A DNA stretch of 64,000 nucleotides from Paenibacillus nasutitermitis (GTDB lineage Bacteria > Bacillota > Bacilli > Paenibacillales > Paenibacillaceae), in NCBI RefSeq assembly GCF_014641075.1, contig NZ_BMHP01000003.1:868001-932000 (forward strand). The letters are read 5' to 3'. A model generated the notes under the pieces. It saw nothing but the letters and a program-made list of their open reading frames with translations, did not search any database and was not told where the DNA came from. The first letter of the stretch is position 1. Each line of letters opens with the position of its first letter. Positions 45,372 to 54,338 of this stretch are shown in pieces. Both the position numbers and the translations under genes were made by a program.

Positions 45372-46241
45372 TTACTGCTTCACCGCCCCAAGCATTGCAC
45401 CTTTGACAAAGTGCTTCTGGAGAAACGGATACACGACCAGGATCGGCAGCGTAGCCGCCACAACCGTAGCCCCCCGCACCGATTCCTGCGCGGTATTCAG
45501 CATCAAGTCGATGTTATTCACATCCGCGCTCGACGCGTTGAGAATGATTTCCCGCAAATAGACCTGCAGCGGAAACAGACTATGCTTATTCAGATAGATT
45601 AACGCATCGAAATAATTGTTCCAGTATTCCACCGCGTAGAATAAGGAGATCGTCGCAATTGAAGGCATCGCGAGCGGAATCATAATCGCGAACAGAATTC
45701 TGAAATGGGATGCTCCATCGATCTTCGCCGACTCTTCCATACTGTCCGGGATATTGTAAAAGTACAGCCGCATGATGATCATATTGAAAGGCGCTACCAG
45801 CCCTGGGATGATGAGTGCCCACAAGGAGTTGAGAAGCCCGACTTCCTTCATAATCAGATAGGTCGGTATGATTCCCCCGCTGAACAGCATCGAGAAGATA
45901 AACAGAAACATAATCACACTTTGTCCTCGAAGACGCTTACGGGACAGCGCATATCCCGCGAAGATCGTAAGAGTGGTGTTCAGCGCAGTACCCACGACTG
46001 TAATGAACACCGTATTCCCGAAAGAAGTCCAGAACCGCCGGCTGCCCAGAACAATCTCGTAAGCCTGGACGCTGAAGCCTTTAGGCCAGATAAAGATTTC
46101 ACCCGCCAAGACATAGGCTTCACTGCTGAAAGACTTTGCCGCTATATTGAGCAGCGGTAATAAACACGCTACGATAACGATGCTCAGCAGGAAATAATTC
46201 ACGATTTCGAATATCGCTTCACCTCTCGTTTTTAACGCCAT
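45372..46241 (-). CDS. Carbohydrate ABC transporter permease (LplC-like)
   Basis: This 289-residue permease has six hydrophobic segments and the coupling loop ESAKIDGASHFRILFAIMI. It ends HFVKGAMLGAVKQ like other LplC-type proteins. It lies 46 bases after its partner permease gene in the same operon. Confidence 0.93.
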   Translation of the reverse strand: MALKTRGEAIFEIVNYFLLSIVIVACLLPLLNIAAKSFSSEAYVLAGEIFIWPKGFSVQAYEIVLGSRRFWTSFGNTVFITVVGTALNTTLTIFAGYALSRKRLRGQSVIMFLFIFSMLFSGGIIPTYLIMKEVGLLNSLWALIIPGLVAPFNMIIMRLYFYNIPDSMEESAKIDGASHFRILFAIMIPLAMPSIATISLFYAVEYWNNYFDALIYLNKHSLFPLQVYLREIILNASSADVNNIDLMLNTAQESVRGATVVAATLPILVVYPFLQKHFVKGAMLGAVKQ

Positions 46242-46287
46242 GATGCGCCCTGCTCCCTCCCCGCATGTCTGCTTGCCTCAACCTGCA

Positions 46288-47238
46288 TCACCATAGCCCG
46301 CGTTCTCCGAATTTCTTGCTGATCGCATTAGCTGTGATGACCAGCGTCAATCCGATGACCGACTGGAATAAGTTGACCGCCGTACTGAAGCTGTATTTCA
46401 TCTGTCCTAGGCCGATCCGATACACATACGTGCCAAGAACATCACCCACGCTGTATACCATCGGACTATAGAACATCAAGACCTGCTCCAAGTCATTCGC
46501 TAATGCGGCACCTAGACGCAGCATAATGATGAAGACGATCACGCTTCGTATCCCTGGCAAGGTAATATGCCAGATCTGCCTGAGCTTGCTCGCACCGTCC
46601 ATCCGTGCTGCTTCATACAGCTGCGAATCAACGGCCATAATCGCGGCCAAATAAATAATGGAGCTCCATCCGCTCTCTCTGAAAGCGGAAGAGGTGACCA
46701 ATACAGCCCGGAAAAACCGTTCATCCGTCATAAACAGAATAGGATCGATTCCGAAATACCCGATAACAGCGTTTACGATTCCGCTCGTAGGCGACAGCAA
46801 GTTGGCAAAGATTGCGCTGACGACAACCCAAGAGAGAAAATGGGGCAAATACGTCACGCTTTGACTGAAACGCTTGAACACGGTATGTCTAATTTCATTA
46901 ATCATTAATGCCAATAAGATTGGAATGGGGAATTGGAACACCAGCTTATATAAGTTGATAAGCAGCGTGTTGATAAATACACTGTAGAACTTCTCGGATT
47001 GGAATAGATTCTGGAAGTGCTTCAAGCCTGCCCACTTGCTCCCAAAGATCCCTTCTACCAGGTTATAGTCCTTGAATGCGATGAGCGCGCCATAAATCGG
47101 AAAATACTTGAATACAATCAATACCGCCAAAGCGGGCAGAAGCATCAGGTACAGCTGGTAATCCATCCGGATTTCCTTCCATGCCTTGCCGGTTTTTCCA
47201 GGCTCCACTGGCTCTGTTATGGATGGTTCTGCTTTCAT
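46288..47238 (-). CDS. Carbohydrate ABC transporter permease (LplB-like)
   Basis: This is a 316-residue permease, with YLMLLPALAVLIVFKYFPIY as first membrane segment and EAARMDGASKLRQIWHITL as coupling loop. The ATG at 47238 has GGAGG 10 bases upstream; the longer frame lies across this ribosome site. It opens the third sugar operon. A -10-like TATAAT lies at 47301-47306 with a poor -35, as expected for an activator-dependent promoter. A cre-like sequence at 47270-47283 differs from consensus only in the central CG. Confidence 0.92.
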   Translation of the reverse strand: MKAEPSITEPVEPGKTGKAWKEIRMDYQLYLMLLPALAVLIVFKYFPIYGALIAFKDYNLVEGIFGSKWAGLKHFQNLFQSEKFYSVFINTLLINLYKLVFQFPIPILLALMINEIRHTVFKRFSQSVTYLPHFLSWVVVSAIFANLLSPTSGIVNAVIGYFGIDPILFMTDERFFRAVLVTSSAFRESGWSSIIYLAAIMAVDSQLYEAARMDGASKLRQIWHITLPGIRSVIVFIIMLRLGAALANDLEQVLMFYSPMVYSVGDVLGTYVYRIGLGQMKYSFSTAVNLFQSVIGLTLVITANAISKKFGERGLW

Positions 47239-47300
47239 CAGACCGGTGCCTCCCTCCAGTAATATCAAATGTAAACCCTTTCATTAGCCCGATGTATCCC

Positions 47301-47306
47301 ATTATA
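47301..47306 (-). promoter_or_regulatory. Candidate -10 box of the third importer operon
   Basis: TATAAT on the minus strand lies about 63 bases before the first permease start. No good -35 is found 16-18 bases upstream, consistent with dependence on the AraC-type regulator of the operon. Confidence 0.4.
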
Positions 47307-47444
47307 TAATCCGCATTTCAATAATGGTATAAGACAAAATCACGATTTCGGGGAATATTCCATGGTCTTTCAAATAGGAAACATCCGTGATACCGGTACG
47401 CCCTGCGAGCCGTTCGAGTGATCGTGAGACAAGGATGCTGCCAC

Positions 47445-47490
47445 AAAAAACCCGCAAGAGAGGAACACGTCAAAGTGTCACTCTTGCGGG
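47445..47490 (-). terminator. Rho-independent terminator whose upstream arm merges with the heptamer repeat
   Basis: On the minus strand CCCGCAAGAG (47481-47490) pairs perfectly with CTCTTGCGGG (47451-47460), with an inner ACAC/GTGT stem, followed by six T. The outer 7 bases of the upstream arm are one unit of the tandem array that follows. Confidence 0.8.
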
Positions 47491-47586
47491 TTGCGGGTTG
47501 CGGGTTGCGGGTTGCGGGTTGCGGGTTGCGGGTTGCGGGTTGCGGGTTGCGGGTTGCGGGTTGCGGGTTGCGGGTTGCGGGTTGCG
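47484..47586 (+). repeat. Tandem heptanucleotide array, 14 copies of TTGCGGG
   Basis: From 47484 to 47581 the unit TTGCGGG is repeated 14 times without any mismatch, followed by a partial TTGCG. The first copy is the arm of the adjoining terminator stem. A perfect array of this kind is expected to vary in copy number between isolates by slippage. It is not a CRISPR: the unit is 7 bases and there are no spacers. Confidence 0.95.
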
Positions 47587-47587
47587 C

Positions 47588-47936
47588 AGATCAATTCGGC
47601 GGAGGTTCCCGCCTCTAATCACCGCTAGCCCGTTACGTGTATTAGCCTATGTAACTTGGGCTGACGGGCTGCTGGTGTAAACCTCTCTCGCAATCGCATC
47701 AGCCGGTCTTGAATCGCGGATAGTGAACGAAATCCGGTCATGCTCCTTGCGGCATTCCACGTTATTCTGCCACGCTCAGGCGTGTGCCGTACGGCACTAT
47801 CCAACAGTTGCTCAGCGCGCGCTCCAGCAAATGCACGTCGGTTCCTTCCGTTGATTCCCATAGTTGGATTAGACACGCTGCTGCTGCATCAGGCCATTGC
47901 ATCGAGAATATGTGATAACATTACCGTCAGGCTGTC
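47588..47936. other. Non-coding or eroded stretch of about 350 bases
   Basis: Short open frames exist on both strands (for example 47625-47876 minus and 47740-47964 plus). None has a ribosome site, a recognisable motif or convincing composition. AGCCCGT (about 47626) and ACGGGCT (about 47664) form an inverted repeat with a further GTTAC/GTAAC pair inside it. I see nothing else. Confidence 0.4.
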
Positions 47937-47938
47937 GG

Positions 47939-47960
47939 ATAACCGGACAAGGCCGGTTAT
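47939..47960 (-). terminator. Hairpin directly after the N-acetyltransferase stop codon
   Basis: ATAACCGG and CCGGTTAT form a perfect 8-bp stem with a 6-base loop that abuts the stop codon on the minus strand. No T run follows, so it may slow rather than stop transcription ahead of the stronger terminator at 47445-47490. Confidence 0.45.
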
Positions 47961-48746
47961 TTAAGGAGCCTCAATACCGAAATAGGTGTTAAGCGCTTCG
48001 TTATAGGCTTCCTCCGATTCCGGCGTAAAAGCCTGAACGCCTTCCGGAGTGAAAATACGGAACTCCCTGCCTGCCAATGTGTTTCTTCCCTGAGAGGTGC
48101 GCATAGCTGCCATAGCGCTGCGGGCAAAAATCGAATCCGGGGCGTGTTCGCACCAGTAGGTCGCCATAATAAAATCCTTGGGCAGCTGCGGCTCTTCCGT
48201 GAAGGAGTAGAGCCAGCACCACTCCCCCCGCTTCCTCTCGCAGAGCACCCAGCCGTAATACGAATCCCGCTCCAGCCGGTAGCATTCGTCGCCTTGAGGC
48301 TGTTCCAGATGCTCCTCCATCCGAACCGGGCGGCGCGGAACAATACCGCCAACCCCGACATCGCACAGATAGGTGGAGCCCTCCGCCTCTACCCTCAACA
48401 CATGATGGCGCCGTTTGGGCGGTGCGTTGGTCTCGTCCCGCCAGAACCGCGCAAACAGATCGGTGACGACGTAACCAAGCTCGCGCAGCAGCCACCCGAA
48501 CAGGGCATTCAGTTCAAAACAGTATCCGCCGCGCCTGCGAACGACGATTTTATCGATAAGCGCCGGAACTTCCAGGGATAACGGGATCCCCTTCAGAATA
48601 TCCAAATTTTCATAAGGGACCGAATGGAGATGCCTTTCCTGCAGCTCGGCCAGTACAGCCGCGCTGCCGTCCAGCACGCCCTTATAGCCGATCCGCTCCA
48701 GGTAAGCGGTCACTTCCGGTTTCAGAGAATTGCGTTTTGTCATCAT
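47961..48746 (-). CDS. Arylamine N-acetyltransferase
   Basis: This is a 261-residue cytoplasmic enzyme of the NAT family. The catalytic triad is complete: Cys76 (RRGGYCFELN), His115 (RRHHVLRV) and Asp129 (YLCDVGVGG). It transfers acetyl from acetyl-CoA to arylamines and hydrazines, usually in xenobiotic detoxification. The ATG at 48746 follows AGGAG by 8 bases. It is a single-gene unit between the repeat array and the Nag-like operon. Confidence 0.95.
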   Translation of the reverse strand: MMTKRNSLKPEVTAYLERIGYKGVLDGSAAVLAELQERHLHSVPYENLDILKGIPLSLEVPALIDKIVVRRRGGYCFELNALFGWLLRELGYVVTDLFARFWRDETNAPPKRRHHVLRVEAEGSTYLCDVGVGGIVPRRPVRMEEHLEQPQGDECYRLERDSYYGWVLCERKRGEWCWLYSFTEEPQLPKDFIMATYWCEHAPDSIFARSAMAAMRTSQGRNTLAGREFRIFTPEGVQAFTPESEEAYNEALNTYFGIEAP

Positions 48747-48888
48747 CGGGTCGACTCCTTCACAAAGGTTCGCCTTATAGGCCTTGTTGCCGGTATTTAT
48801 TGCTTAATACTATACCACATCAGGCTTTTTCCGGGATGAGGCGGGAACGATATTTTTCCTTCGCTCGTGCAGGGGCAATAAAACATAA

Positions 48889-48933
48889 AACCAGCAGCGT
48901 CCGGCGATGAACTCGCAAGTGACGCTGCTGGTT
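48889..48933 (-). terminator. Terminator of the LacI-controlled Nag-like operon
   Basis: On the minus strand AACCAGCAGCGTC (48921-48933) pairs with GACGCTGCTGGTT (48889-48901), a 13-bp perfect stem with a 19-base loop. A T-rich tail follows. It lies five bases after the nagA-like stop. Confidence 0.85.
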
Positions 48934-48938
48934 ATGGT

Positions 48939-50105
48939 TTACGTCTGCCGGAAGACGGATTCGCCTGCGACAATGGTTTCTTGAATCGTGATTTGATGCG
49001 TTACTTCATTATATTCGAATAGCGTCAGATTCGCCGGACTGCCCGGCTCAAGCTTCCCAAGCTCTGGCCGCCCAAGAGCCTGCGCCGGTCTCGAAGTAAC
49101 AGCTTCCACCGCTTCGGGCAGCAGCCAATCCGTATACCGCAGAACGCTGCTGATGCCCAGATCAAGCGAATACGCCGAGCCAGCCAGAATGGCGGGATTG
49201 GCCGCCGTGTTCAACCTGCCATCGGCATGCAGCTCCACTTGCCCGCCGATCAGGCTGTCGTAGCGTCCCGGGGGCATGCCGCCAAACTTGACGCAATCGC
49301 TCACAAGAACCGCTTTGCTCTGCTTCGCACGAAGCATCGATTTGAGCACGGAAGGGGCCAGATGATGGCCATCGGGAATGAAAGTCGCCCACAGCCGGTC
49401 ATCAGCCAACTGATCCCAGATATAATTGGGATGTCGGGCAAGCAGCGGTTCGGAGCCGTTGCCCAGATGCGTCGATATCGAGGCTCCTGCCCGAGCGGCC
49501 CGGTCCAACTGGACGGCCGTTGCTTTGGTATGGCCAATTGCAACCGCAATCCCCGCTTCAACCAGCCTGCGGATGAATGCTTCTGAGCCTTCGCGCTCCG
49601 GAGCCAGCGTGACCAGCGAGATCATGCCGTCCGCCGCCTCTTGAAACGCCTGGAACTCAGCCCAATCCGGATCGCGCATCTGCTCTTTGGGGTGAGCGCC
49701 CCGGCATCCGTCCTCCCCGGATAAATAAGGGCCTTCCAGATGGATGCCTGCAATGGAACCCCATGCATGCTGATGCGAGCGGCAGTAGCTTGATATTGCC
49801 CCAAGTCCCTGCAGCATCCGCTCTTTGCTGCCCGTAATGACTGTCGGCAGATAAAGCGCTACACCACGGGAATGAAGTGCCCGGCTGGCCCCTTCGATGT
49901 CGGCGAACGAGATCTCCTCCGCGTTGAAGTCATAGCCGCCGTAGCCATTAACCTGGAGATCGAGCCATCCCGGGGATATCCAGGGAAGCTTCCCTGTCCC
50001 GGAATTTAAGTCTGCAAGCGGAGTGATGCCCTGCAGCACTCCCGCATCCACCGAAATCTCCACCGCCACACCTGTATCTGCGCGAATACCCTTGCAGATC
50101 ATCAT
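48939..50105 (-). CDS. nagA: N-acetylglucosamine-6-phosphate deacetylase-like amidohydrolase (variant)
   Basis: This 388-residue enzyme shows the NagA arrangement of an amidohydrolase: GWLDLQVNGYGGYDF (49-63), HLEGPYLS, AIGHTKA and IPDGHHLAPS. Two signature sites differ from classical NagA. The THxxNAM segment reads STHLGNGSEP, and the catalytic VTDA block reads VSDCVKFGG, keeping the Asp. This points to a subgroup that may deacetylate another N-acetyl sugar phosphate. It is encoded just after the NagB-like gene and ends the operon. The reaction expected is removal of acetate before deamination by its partner. Confidence 0.85.
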   Translation of the reverse strand: MMICKGIRADTGVAVEISVDAGVLQGITPLADLNSGTGKLPWISPGWLDLQVNGYGGYDFNAEEISFADIEGASRALHSRGVALYLPTVITGSKERMLQGLGAISSYCRSHQHAWGSIAGIHLEGPYLSGEDGCRGAHPKEQMRDPDWAEFQAFQEAADGMISLVTLAPEREGSEAFIRRLVEAGIAVAIGHTKATAVQLDRAARAGASISTHLGNGSEPLLARHPNYIWDQLADDRLWATFIPDGHHLAPSVLKSMLRAKQSKAVLVSDCVKFGGMPPGRYDSLIGGQVELHADGRLNTAANPAILAGSAYSLDLGISSVLRYTDWLLPEAVEAVTSRPAQALGRPELGKLEPGSPANLTLFEYNEVTHQITIQETIVAGESVFRQT

Positions 50106-50108
50106 GTG

Positions 50109-50846
50109 TTACACCCAGGCGTAAATCTCGGATGCGGATTTCTTGTCGAGGTACAGCTTCCAATCCGGATGCGATTTCAGAATCGTGGCCGGGCAGTTCG
50201 GATCCAGCGATTGTTTCAGCGTGTTGGCAATCGCTTTGGCTTTGGCCTGATGTGGTACGCAGGAAATAATCCGATGGCTGCTCATAATCTGTTTCACCGA
50301 CATGCTGATCGCCTGCTTAGGCACATCCGCAAGCGAAGCGAACCAGCCTTCTCCAACCTGCTGCTGCTTGCAGGCCTCATTCAGATTCACGATATGATAA
50401 GGTTCCGCTTTGTTGAAATCCGCCGGGGGATCATTGAACGCAATATGGGCGTTCTCGCCAATTCCGATCAACGCCAGATCAATCGGCGCTTTGGAAATCT
50501 GCTCATTCAATTGCCGGACGGTCTCTTCGGCATTTCCCTCCCCGTCGACCAGATGGCAGCTGCCAATTTTGACATGCTGCAGGAACCGCTCCTTCAGATA
50601 TTTGCGGAAGCTTGCGGGATGCTGCTCGGAAAGGGCAATATATTCGTCCAAATGAAACATTTCGATCTTGTTCCATTCAATGTCCATACCGATAAAGTGC
50701 TTCAAAAACTCAAATTGCGAGGCCCCTGTAGACAGGGCGATCCTGGCATGGCCTTGTTTTGCGATAATTTCCTTAAGCGCCGCTTCACTGGCGAGGGCAG
50801 CTTCGTAACCGAGACGGTCGGCATTTTCCAGAATATTAATTTGCAT
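50109..50846 (-). CDS. nagB: Glucosamine-6-phosphate deaminase-like protein (variant active site)
   Basis: This 245-residue protein matches the NagB family in length and fold. The FHLDEY segment (Asp67) corresponds to the catalytic Asp72 of the Escherichia coli enzyme. The loop GIGENAHIAFNDPP keeps the His but has Asn where E. coli has Asp141 and Asp where it has Glu148. It may deaminate a different amino sugar phosphate or perform another isomerisation. It directly precedes the NagA-like gene. The ATG follows an AGGAGG about 11 bases upstream. Confidence 0.85.
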   Translation of the reverse strand: MQINILENADRLGYEAALASEAALKEIIAKQGHARIALSTGASQFEFLKHFIGMDIEWNKIEMFHLDEYIALSEQHPASFRKYLKERFLQHVKIGSCHLVDGEGNAEETVRQLNEQISKAPIDLALIGIGENAHIAFNDPPADFNKAEPYHIVNLNEACKQQQVGEGWFASLADVPKQAISMSVKQIMSSHRIISCVPHQAKAKAIANTLKQSLDPNCPATILKSHPDWKLYLDKKSASEIYAWV

Positions 50847-50941
50847 ATGATTTACTCCTCCTTGATGTGCAGCTTGTTGTTAAAGCATCTCTGCTATGGC
50901 GTTGCCGGCTGCTCTTCTCATCTAAATGAACACAAAACAGG

Positions 50942-52198
50942 TTATGAAAATTCCTTCAGCGTCACCATCCGCCGCTCCAGCCGGGACTTCTCGGCCGCAA
51001 ATGCCATCAGATGGCTTTGAATCGAGGCCTGGGCCGAAGTGGCACTATCGTATTCTCCATAATGCCTGACCGACTGAACAAAATCGCGGACCAGTCTGTG
51101 GTCCCCGCCGCCATGCCCGACATGTCCGCCGGGATCGGTCAGCGTAATCTGCTCCTTGCGTCCGCTGCCAAAGATCCGCAGCTCAATCTCGTTGTTCTCC
51201 ATCGAGGCCCGGATTTCGCCTAGCGTTCCCATCAGCTTCAGGGTACGGCTTGTTTCCTCCGTAAAGGCGCTCATGGTGAAGACACCCGTAACTTCATTGG
51301 CAAAATCCATGCTGACAACCTGGTGGTCCACCACATCGTTATCGCAATGATACACGCACCGGCCATACGGTCCATCCAGCAGCGCCTGATATCGTGCTTC
51401 ATAGCTGGGATCAGGACTTGAAGCCGCCTGCTTCCAGCCGTAATCGGCATGCAGATAAATATTGGGCGCATAATACACGCAGCTGTCCGATACCGGACAA
51501 CCGTCGAGACAGCGCAGCGGCGCACCCGGTGGAGCGGATTCAGCCTTGAAATGCGACAGGCTGCCGTAGGAGGAGAGACTCTGGCAGTCGCTTTCGGCAA
51601 ACCACAGCATAATATCGAGATCGTGGCAGGACTTGGCCAGAATCATCGGGCTTGAGGTCTCGGTATTGCGCCAATTTCCTCTCACATAGCTGTGGGCCTG
51701 ATGCCAGTAGCCCACATTTTCATTATGCTGGATGGACATCAGCCGGCCGATCCGCCCCTCATCCAGCAGCTGCTTGATCGTGCGAAAAAAAGGCGAGTAG
51801 CGCAGCACATGGCAGATCGTCAGAATGCGCCCCGCTTCCTCCGCTTGGCGCCCCATTGCGATACATTCCTCGGCATCAGGCGACATCGGCTTCTCCAGCA
51901 GGACATGATAACCTGCCTTCAGTGCCTTCATCGCCGGTTCAAAATGATAACGGTCCTGCGTGCAAATCATCACCGCATCGGACTGGCGCGGTTGTGCGAA
52001 CAGCTCATCCCAGCTGGAGAAGCAGCTTTCCCCGGGAAGGTCGAACTTTTCCTTAACCCGGCTGCGCTTGCGCTCATCAGGCTCTGCGACGGCAACAACA
52101 CGAAGCTCGTCAGGCCGGCTTTTGGCATAGTCGGTGTAGATCATTCCCCGGAAGCCTGCGCCGATCAGCGTGACGGTAACCGGTTCATTCCGTTTCAT
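50942..52198 (-). CDS. Gfo/Idh/MocA family oxidoreductase with a three-cysteine insert
   Basis: This 418-residue protein has the Rossmann loop LIGAGFRG (11-18), LEKPMS (101-106) and the catalytic-region KSCHDLD (189-195). An insert in the second half contains Cys230, Cys234 and Cys240 (CLDGCPVSDSC), absent from ordinary short family members and possibly metal-binding. The ATG at 52198 follows GGGAG with an 8-base spacer; the longer frame overlaps the esterase gene. A related protein with the same insert is encoded two genes upstream. One class of this fold (GH109) cleaves alpha-N-acetylgalactosaminides with NAD, which would fit the NagA/NagB-like neighbours. Confidence 0.85.
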   Translation of the reverse strand: MKRNEPVTVTLIGAGFRGMIYTDYAKSRPDELRVVAVAEPDERKRSRVKEKFDLPGESCFSSWDELFAQPRQSDAVMICTQDRYHFEPAMKALKAGYHVLLEKPMSPDAEECIAMGRQAEEAGRILTICHVLRYSPFFRTIKQLLDEGRIGRLMSIQHNENVGYWHQAHSYVRGNWRNTETSSPMILAKSCHDLDIMLWFAESDCQSLSSYGSLSHFKAESAPPGAPLRCLDGCPVSDSCVYYAPNIYLHADYGWKQAASSPDPSYEARYQALLDGPYGRCVYHCDNDVVDHQVVSMDFANEVTGVFTMSAFTEETSRTLKLMGTLGEIRASMENNEIELRIFGSGRKEQITLTDPGGHVGHGGGDHRLVRDFVQSVRHYGEYDSATSAQASIQSHLMAFAAEKSRLERRMVTLKEFS

Positions 52199-52227
52199 GT
52201 CATCCGCTCCCTTCTTCATCGTAGTTG

Positions 52228-54315
52228 TCACTTGCCCTCCAGGCGCCACCTGTCCAGGTCCGCCAAATCAAAATAATTCAGCATGCCCGGAAGAATATAA
52301 CTCATCGCGTCTTCTTCTTCATATAAGGCTGCACTGACCCAGGCAGATACCTCCGGCAGCGGGTCCACCACATCTGCAGCCCCAACACGAGGATCAAGCG
52401 CCGCAGCCAGCTTCACATACAGATTCGTCCTTCCGGCCGTGTAGAAATCCACCGCTTCCCCGCCCAGGCCGCTTACTTGGCCGATTAAATCCAGGCAGCG
52501 GATAACGTCGTAGGCCCGGACGGCGGCCAGACTGTCGCCTATCCACAGCAGGTCGTCAGACAGCTTGTGCAGAACGCCGAAGAACGGCAGCGCCGGTCGC
52601 CTATAGATGGGATACGGCTCGTGCGGCCCCATCCCGCTGACGTTGAGCACATACACTTCTCTCCCGGATGCGCATGTTTCCTTGATCCAGTCCCCATGAC
52701 GTTCAAGCGCCGTTGTCCCGCCCTCCCATAAAGCTGCGACAGCAGAGGGCCGGACATCCCCGACGTTTTCCCTGTCCGCTGCATTCGCCGCTCTCAGAGG
52801 ACTCGAGCCGTTAGAAGCGAACGCTTCCTCGCCATTGCCCCGGACTGTGCTGCAGCTGCCCGCCGCACCGGATTCCCCTCCAGACGGCACAGCCGCCGGC
52901 TTACGGAAACGGATGGCACTGTTCATGAGTCCCGGCTGCGACCACCACAGCAGATATTCGGCTTCGAGGCCGTCCACACAGCCAAGCGGCATGCGCCGGG
53001 GATTCAGCTGACTTGGCAGGCGAGGCCCGATGACCCGGTCTGCCAGCCATGCAAGCCCTCTCCTGCGCAGGACGGCTTCGGGCTGTTCCGCCCGCCAAGC
53101 TGCAAGCTTCGCCGCCTGTGCCTCGTTCTCATCCCTGACCACTCTGGCGTCGGCAAACTCTGTCACGACCTGACCGCTTCCCGTGCATTGAAGGCGACTC
53201 CCGTCGAGCGGCAGCATTTCCGGTGTCCAGTCCACCTCGCGAGAGTTCCCTGCAAGCTGACGGCGGAAGAAGACGGCCGCTTCTTTCGCCAGAACATCCG
53301 TATAGCTGTGCAGCGTCTGGTCCTCTGCCAGACGCAGCCGTCCGCCCTGGCCGTAAAGCTCCCAGAAGCGCTGGCTGCGTTCCACCGTGCGGCGCGTGGC
53401 CTCGATGGGAAAAAAATCATAAGCGGCTGCCAGCACAAGCACCGGACGCGGCGCGAAAGCCAGCAGCAGATCCTCGTGATCGAAGCCTGCGGCACTGAGT
53501 CCCGGCCATACCTGCTCCGCATCCTGAACGCCGCCCGCATGCATATAATCCTTGCGGTTCATGATGAATGTACCTGGAGCCGCCGCCGCGATGCGGTCAT
53601 CGCACAGCATCATCATCGCAGTCTGCGTGCCGCCGCCGGAATTGCCGGTTACGCCAATCCGCGAAGGATCCACCTCCGGCCGGCTGAGCAGATAATCGAC
53701 GGCCCGCATCGCATCATGCAGAAAATAGCGGGCCAGTCCTTCGCCAAGCGGCAGGCACTGCGCCCCTGCATGCTGATGCTCCGCAGTACCCCAGCTCACA
53801 GCGGTTCCCGGGCCACCGCCTTGCATGTAGCTGAAGCGCTCGCCCTGTCCGATCGGATCCACCGCAAGAACGATCAGCCCTGCCTGGACGAGGCGGATGC
53901 ATACTTTCCGGTAGAGATCGCTGTGCTTCGCATCGCGTTCATGTCCGCACAGAAACAGTACTGCCGGGCCAGGGGACGCGGACCCATCAGGGACATACAG
54001 ATTGGCCGTCACATAATGGCCTGGCCTCGATTCGAAGATCACGTTCTCGATCCGCCAATTCCCCTGGCGTATCGTTCCTGTGGTCCGGGCATTCAATGAG
54101 GGGGCATCGGCCGGCAGGCCGCCGACCGCCTCCAGAAATTTGCGGCGCATCCGCTGCTTCCGAGCTTTAAGCTGCTCCAGGCTGCGGATATCGTCCCGGT
54201 CCTGGTCGCCTTGCCGGAAAGCAGCATCGGAGCGGTCGAAAATATGCCGCTTCAACTGGTCTTTCGTATCGTATAACGTGCATATAAAGGATTCCAATTG
54301 AGATAATCCGCTCAT
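52228..54315 (-). CDS. Large alpha/beta hydrolase, acetyl xylan esterase-like
   Basis: This 695-residue cytoplasmic protein has an alpha/beta hydrolase core. VLFLCGHERDA (119-129) forms the oxyanion strand, the nucleophile Ser226 lies in GVTGNSGGG, Asp300 in AAYDFFP and His336 in LHSYTD. All three triad residues are in the expected order. The C-terminal half (about 350-695) is a second domain with a proline- and serine-rich linker and a weaker hydrolase-like pattern. The most likely reaction is removal of acyl esters from an imported sugar. It is located between two Gfo/Idh/MocA genes in the LacI-regulated operon. Confidence 0.8.
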   Translation of the reverse strand: MSGLSQLESFICTLYDTKDQLKRHIFDRSDAAFRQGDQDRDDIRSLEQLKARKQRMRRKFLEAVGGLPADAPSLNARTTGTIRQGNWRIENVIFESRPGHYVTANLYVPDGSASPGPAVLFLCGHERDAKHSDLYRKVCIRLVQAGLIVLAVDPIGQGERFSYMQGGGPGTAVSWGTAEHQHAGAQCLPLGEGLARYFLHDAMRAVDYLLSRPEVDPSRIGVTGNSGGGTQTAMMMLCDDRIAAAAPGTFIMNRKDYMHAGGVQDAEQVWPGLSAAGFDHEDLLLAFAPRPVLVLAAAYDFFPIEATRRTVERSQRFWELYGQGGRLRLAEDQTLHSYTDVLAKEAAVFFRRQLAGNSREVDWTPEMLPLDGSRLQCTGSGQVVTEFADARVVRDENEAQAAKLAAWRAEQPEAVLRRRGLAWLADRVIGPRLPSQLNPRRMPLGCVDGLEAEYLLWWSQPGLMNSAIRFRKPAAVPSGGESGAAGSCSTVRGNGEEAFASNGSSPLRAANAADRENVGDVRPSAVAALWEGGTTALERHGDWIKETCASGREVYVLNVSGMGPHEPYPIYRRPALPFFGVLHKLSDDLLWIGDSLAAVRAYDVIRCLDLIGQVSGLGGEAVDFYTAGRTNLYVKLAAALDPRVGAADVVDPLPEVSAWVSAALYEEEDAMSYILPGMLNYFDLADLDRWRLEGK

Positions 54316-54338
54316 CGGCGCTTTCCTCCCAATCCCGT

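Noticed and set aside
47270..47283. cre box before the third importer
   Set aside because: TGTAAACCCTTTCA matches the outer consensus, but the essential central CG is CC.
47484..47586. CRISPR array
   Set aside because: The repeat unit is 7 bases, fully contiguous, with no spacers and no cas genes nearby.
47740..47964. A 74-codon plus-strand gene near the array
   Set aside because: No ribosome site or recognisable motif, and it overlaps the hairpin and stop of the N-acetyltransferase gene.
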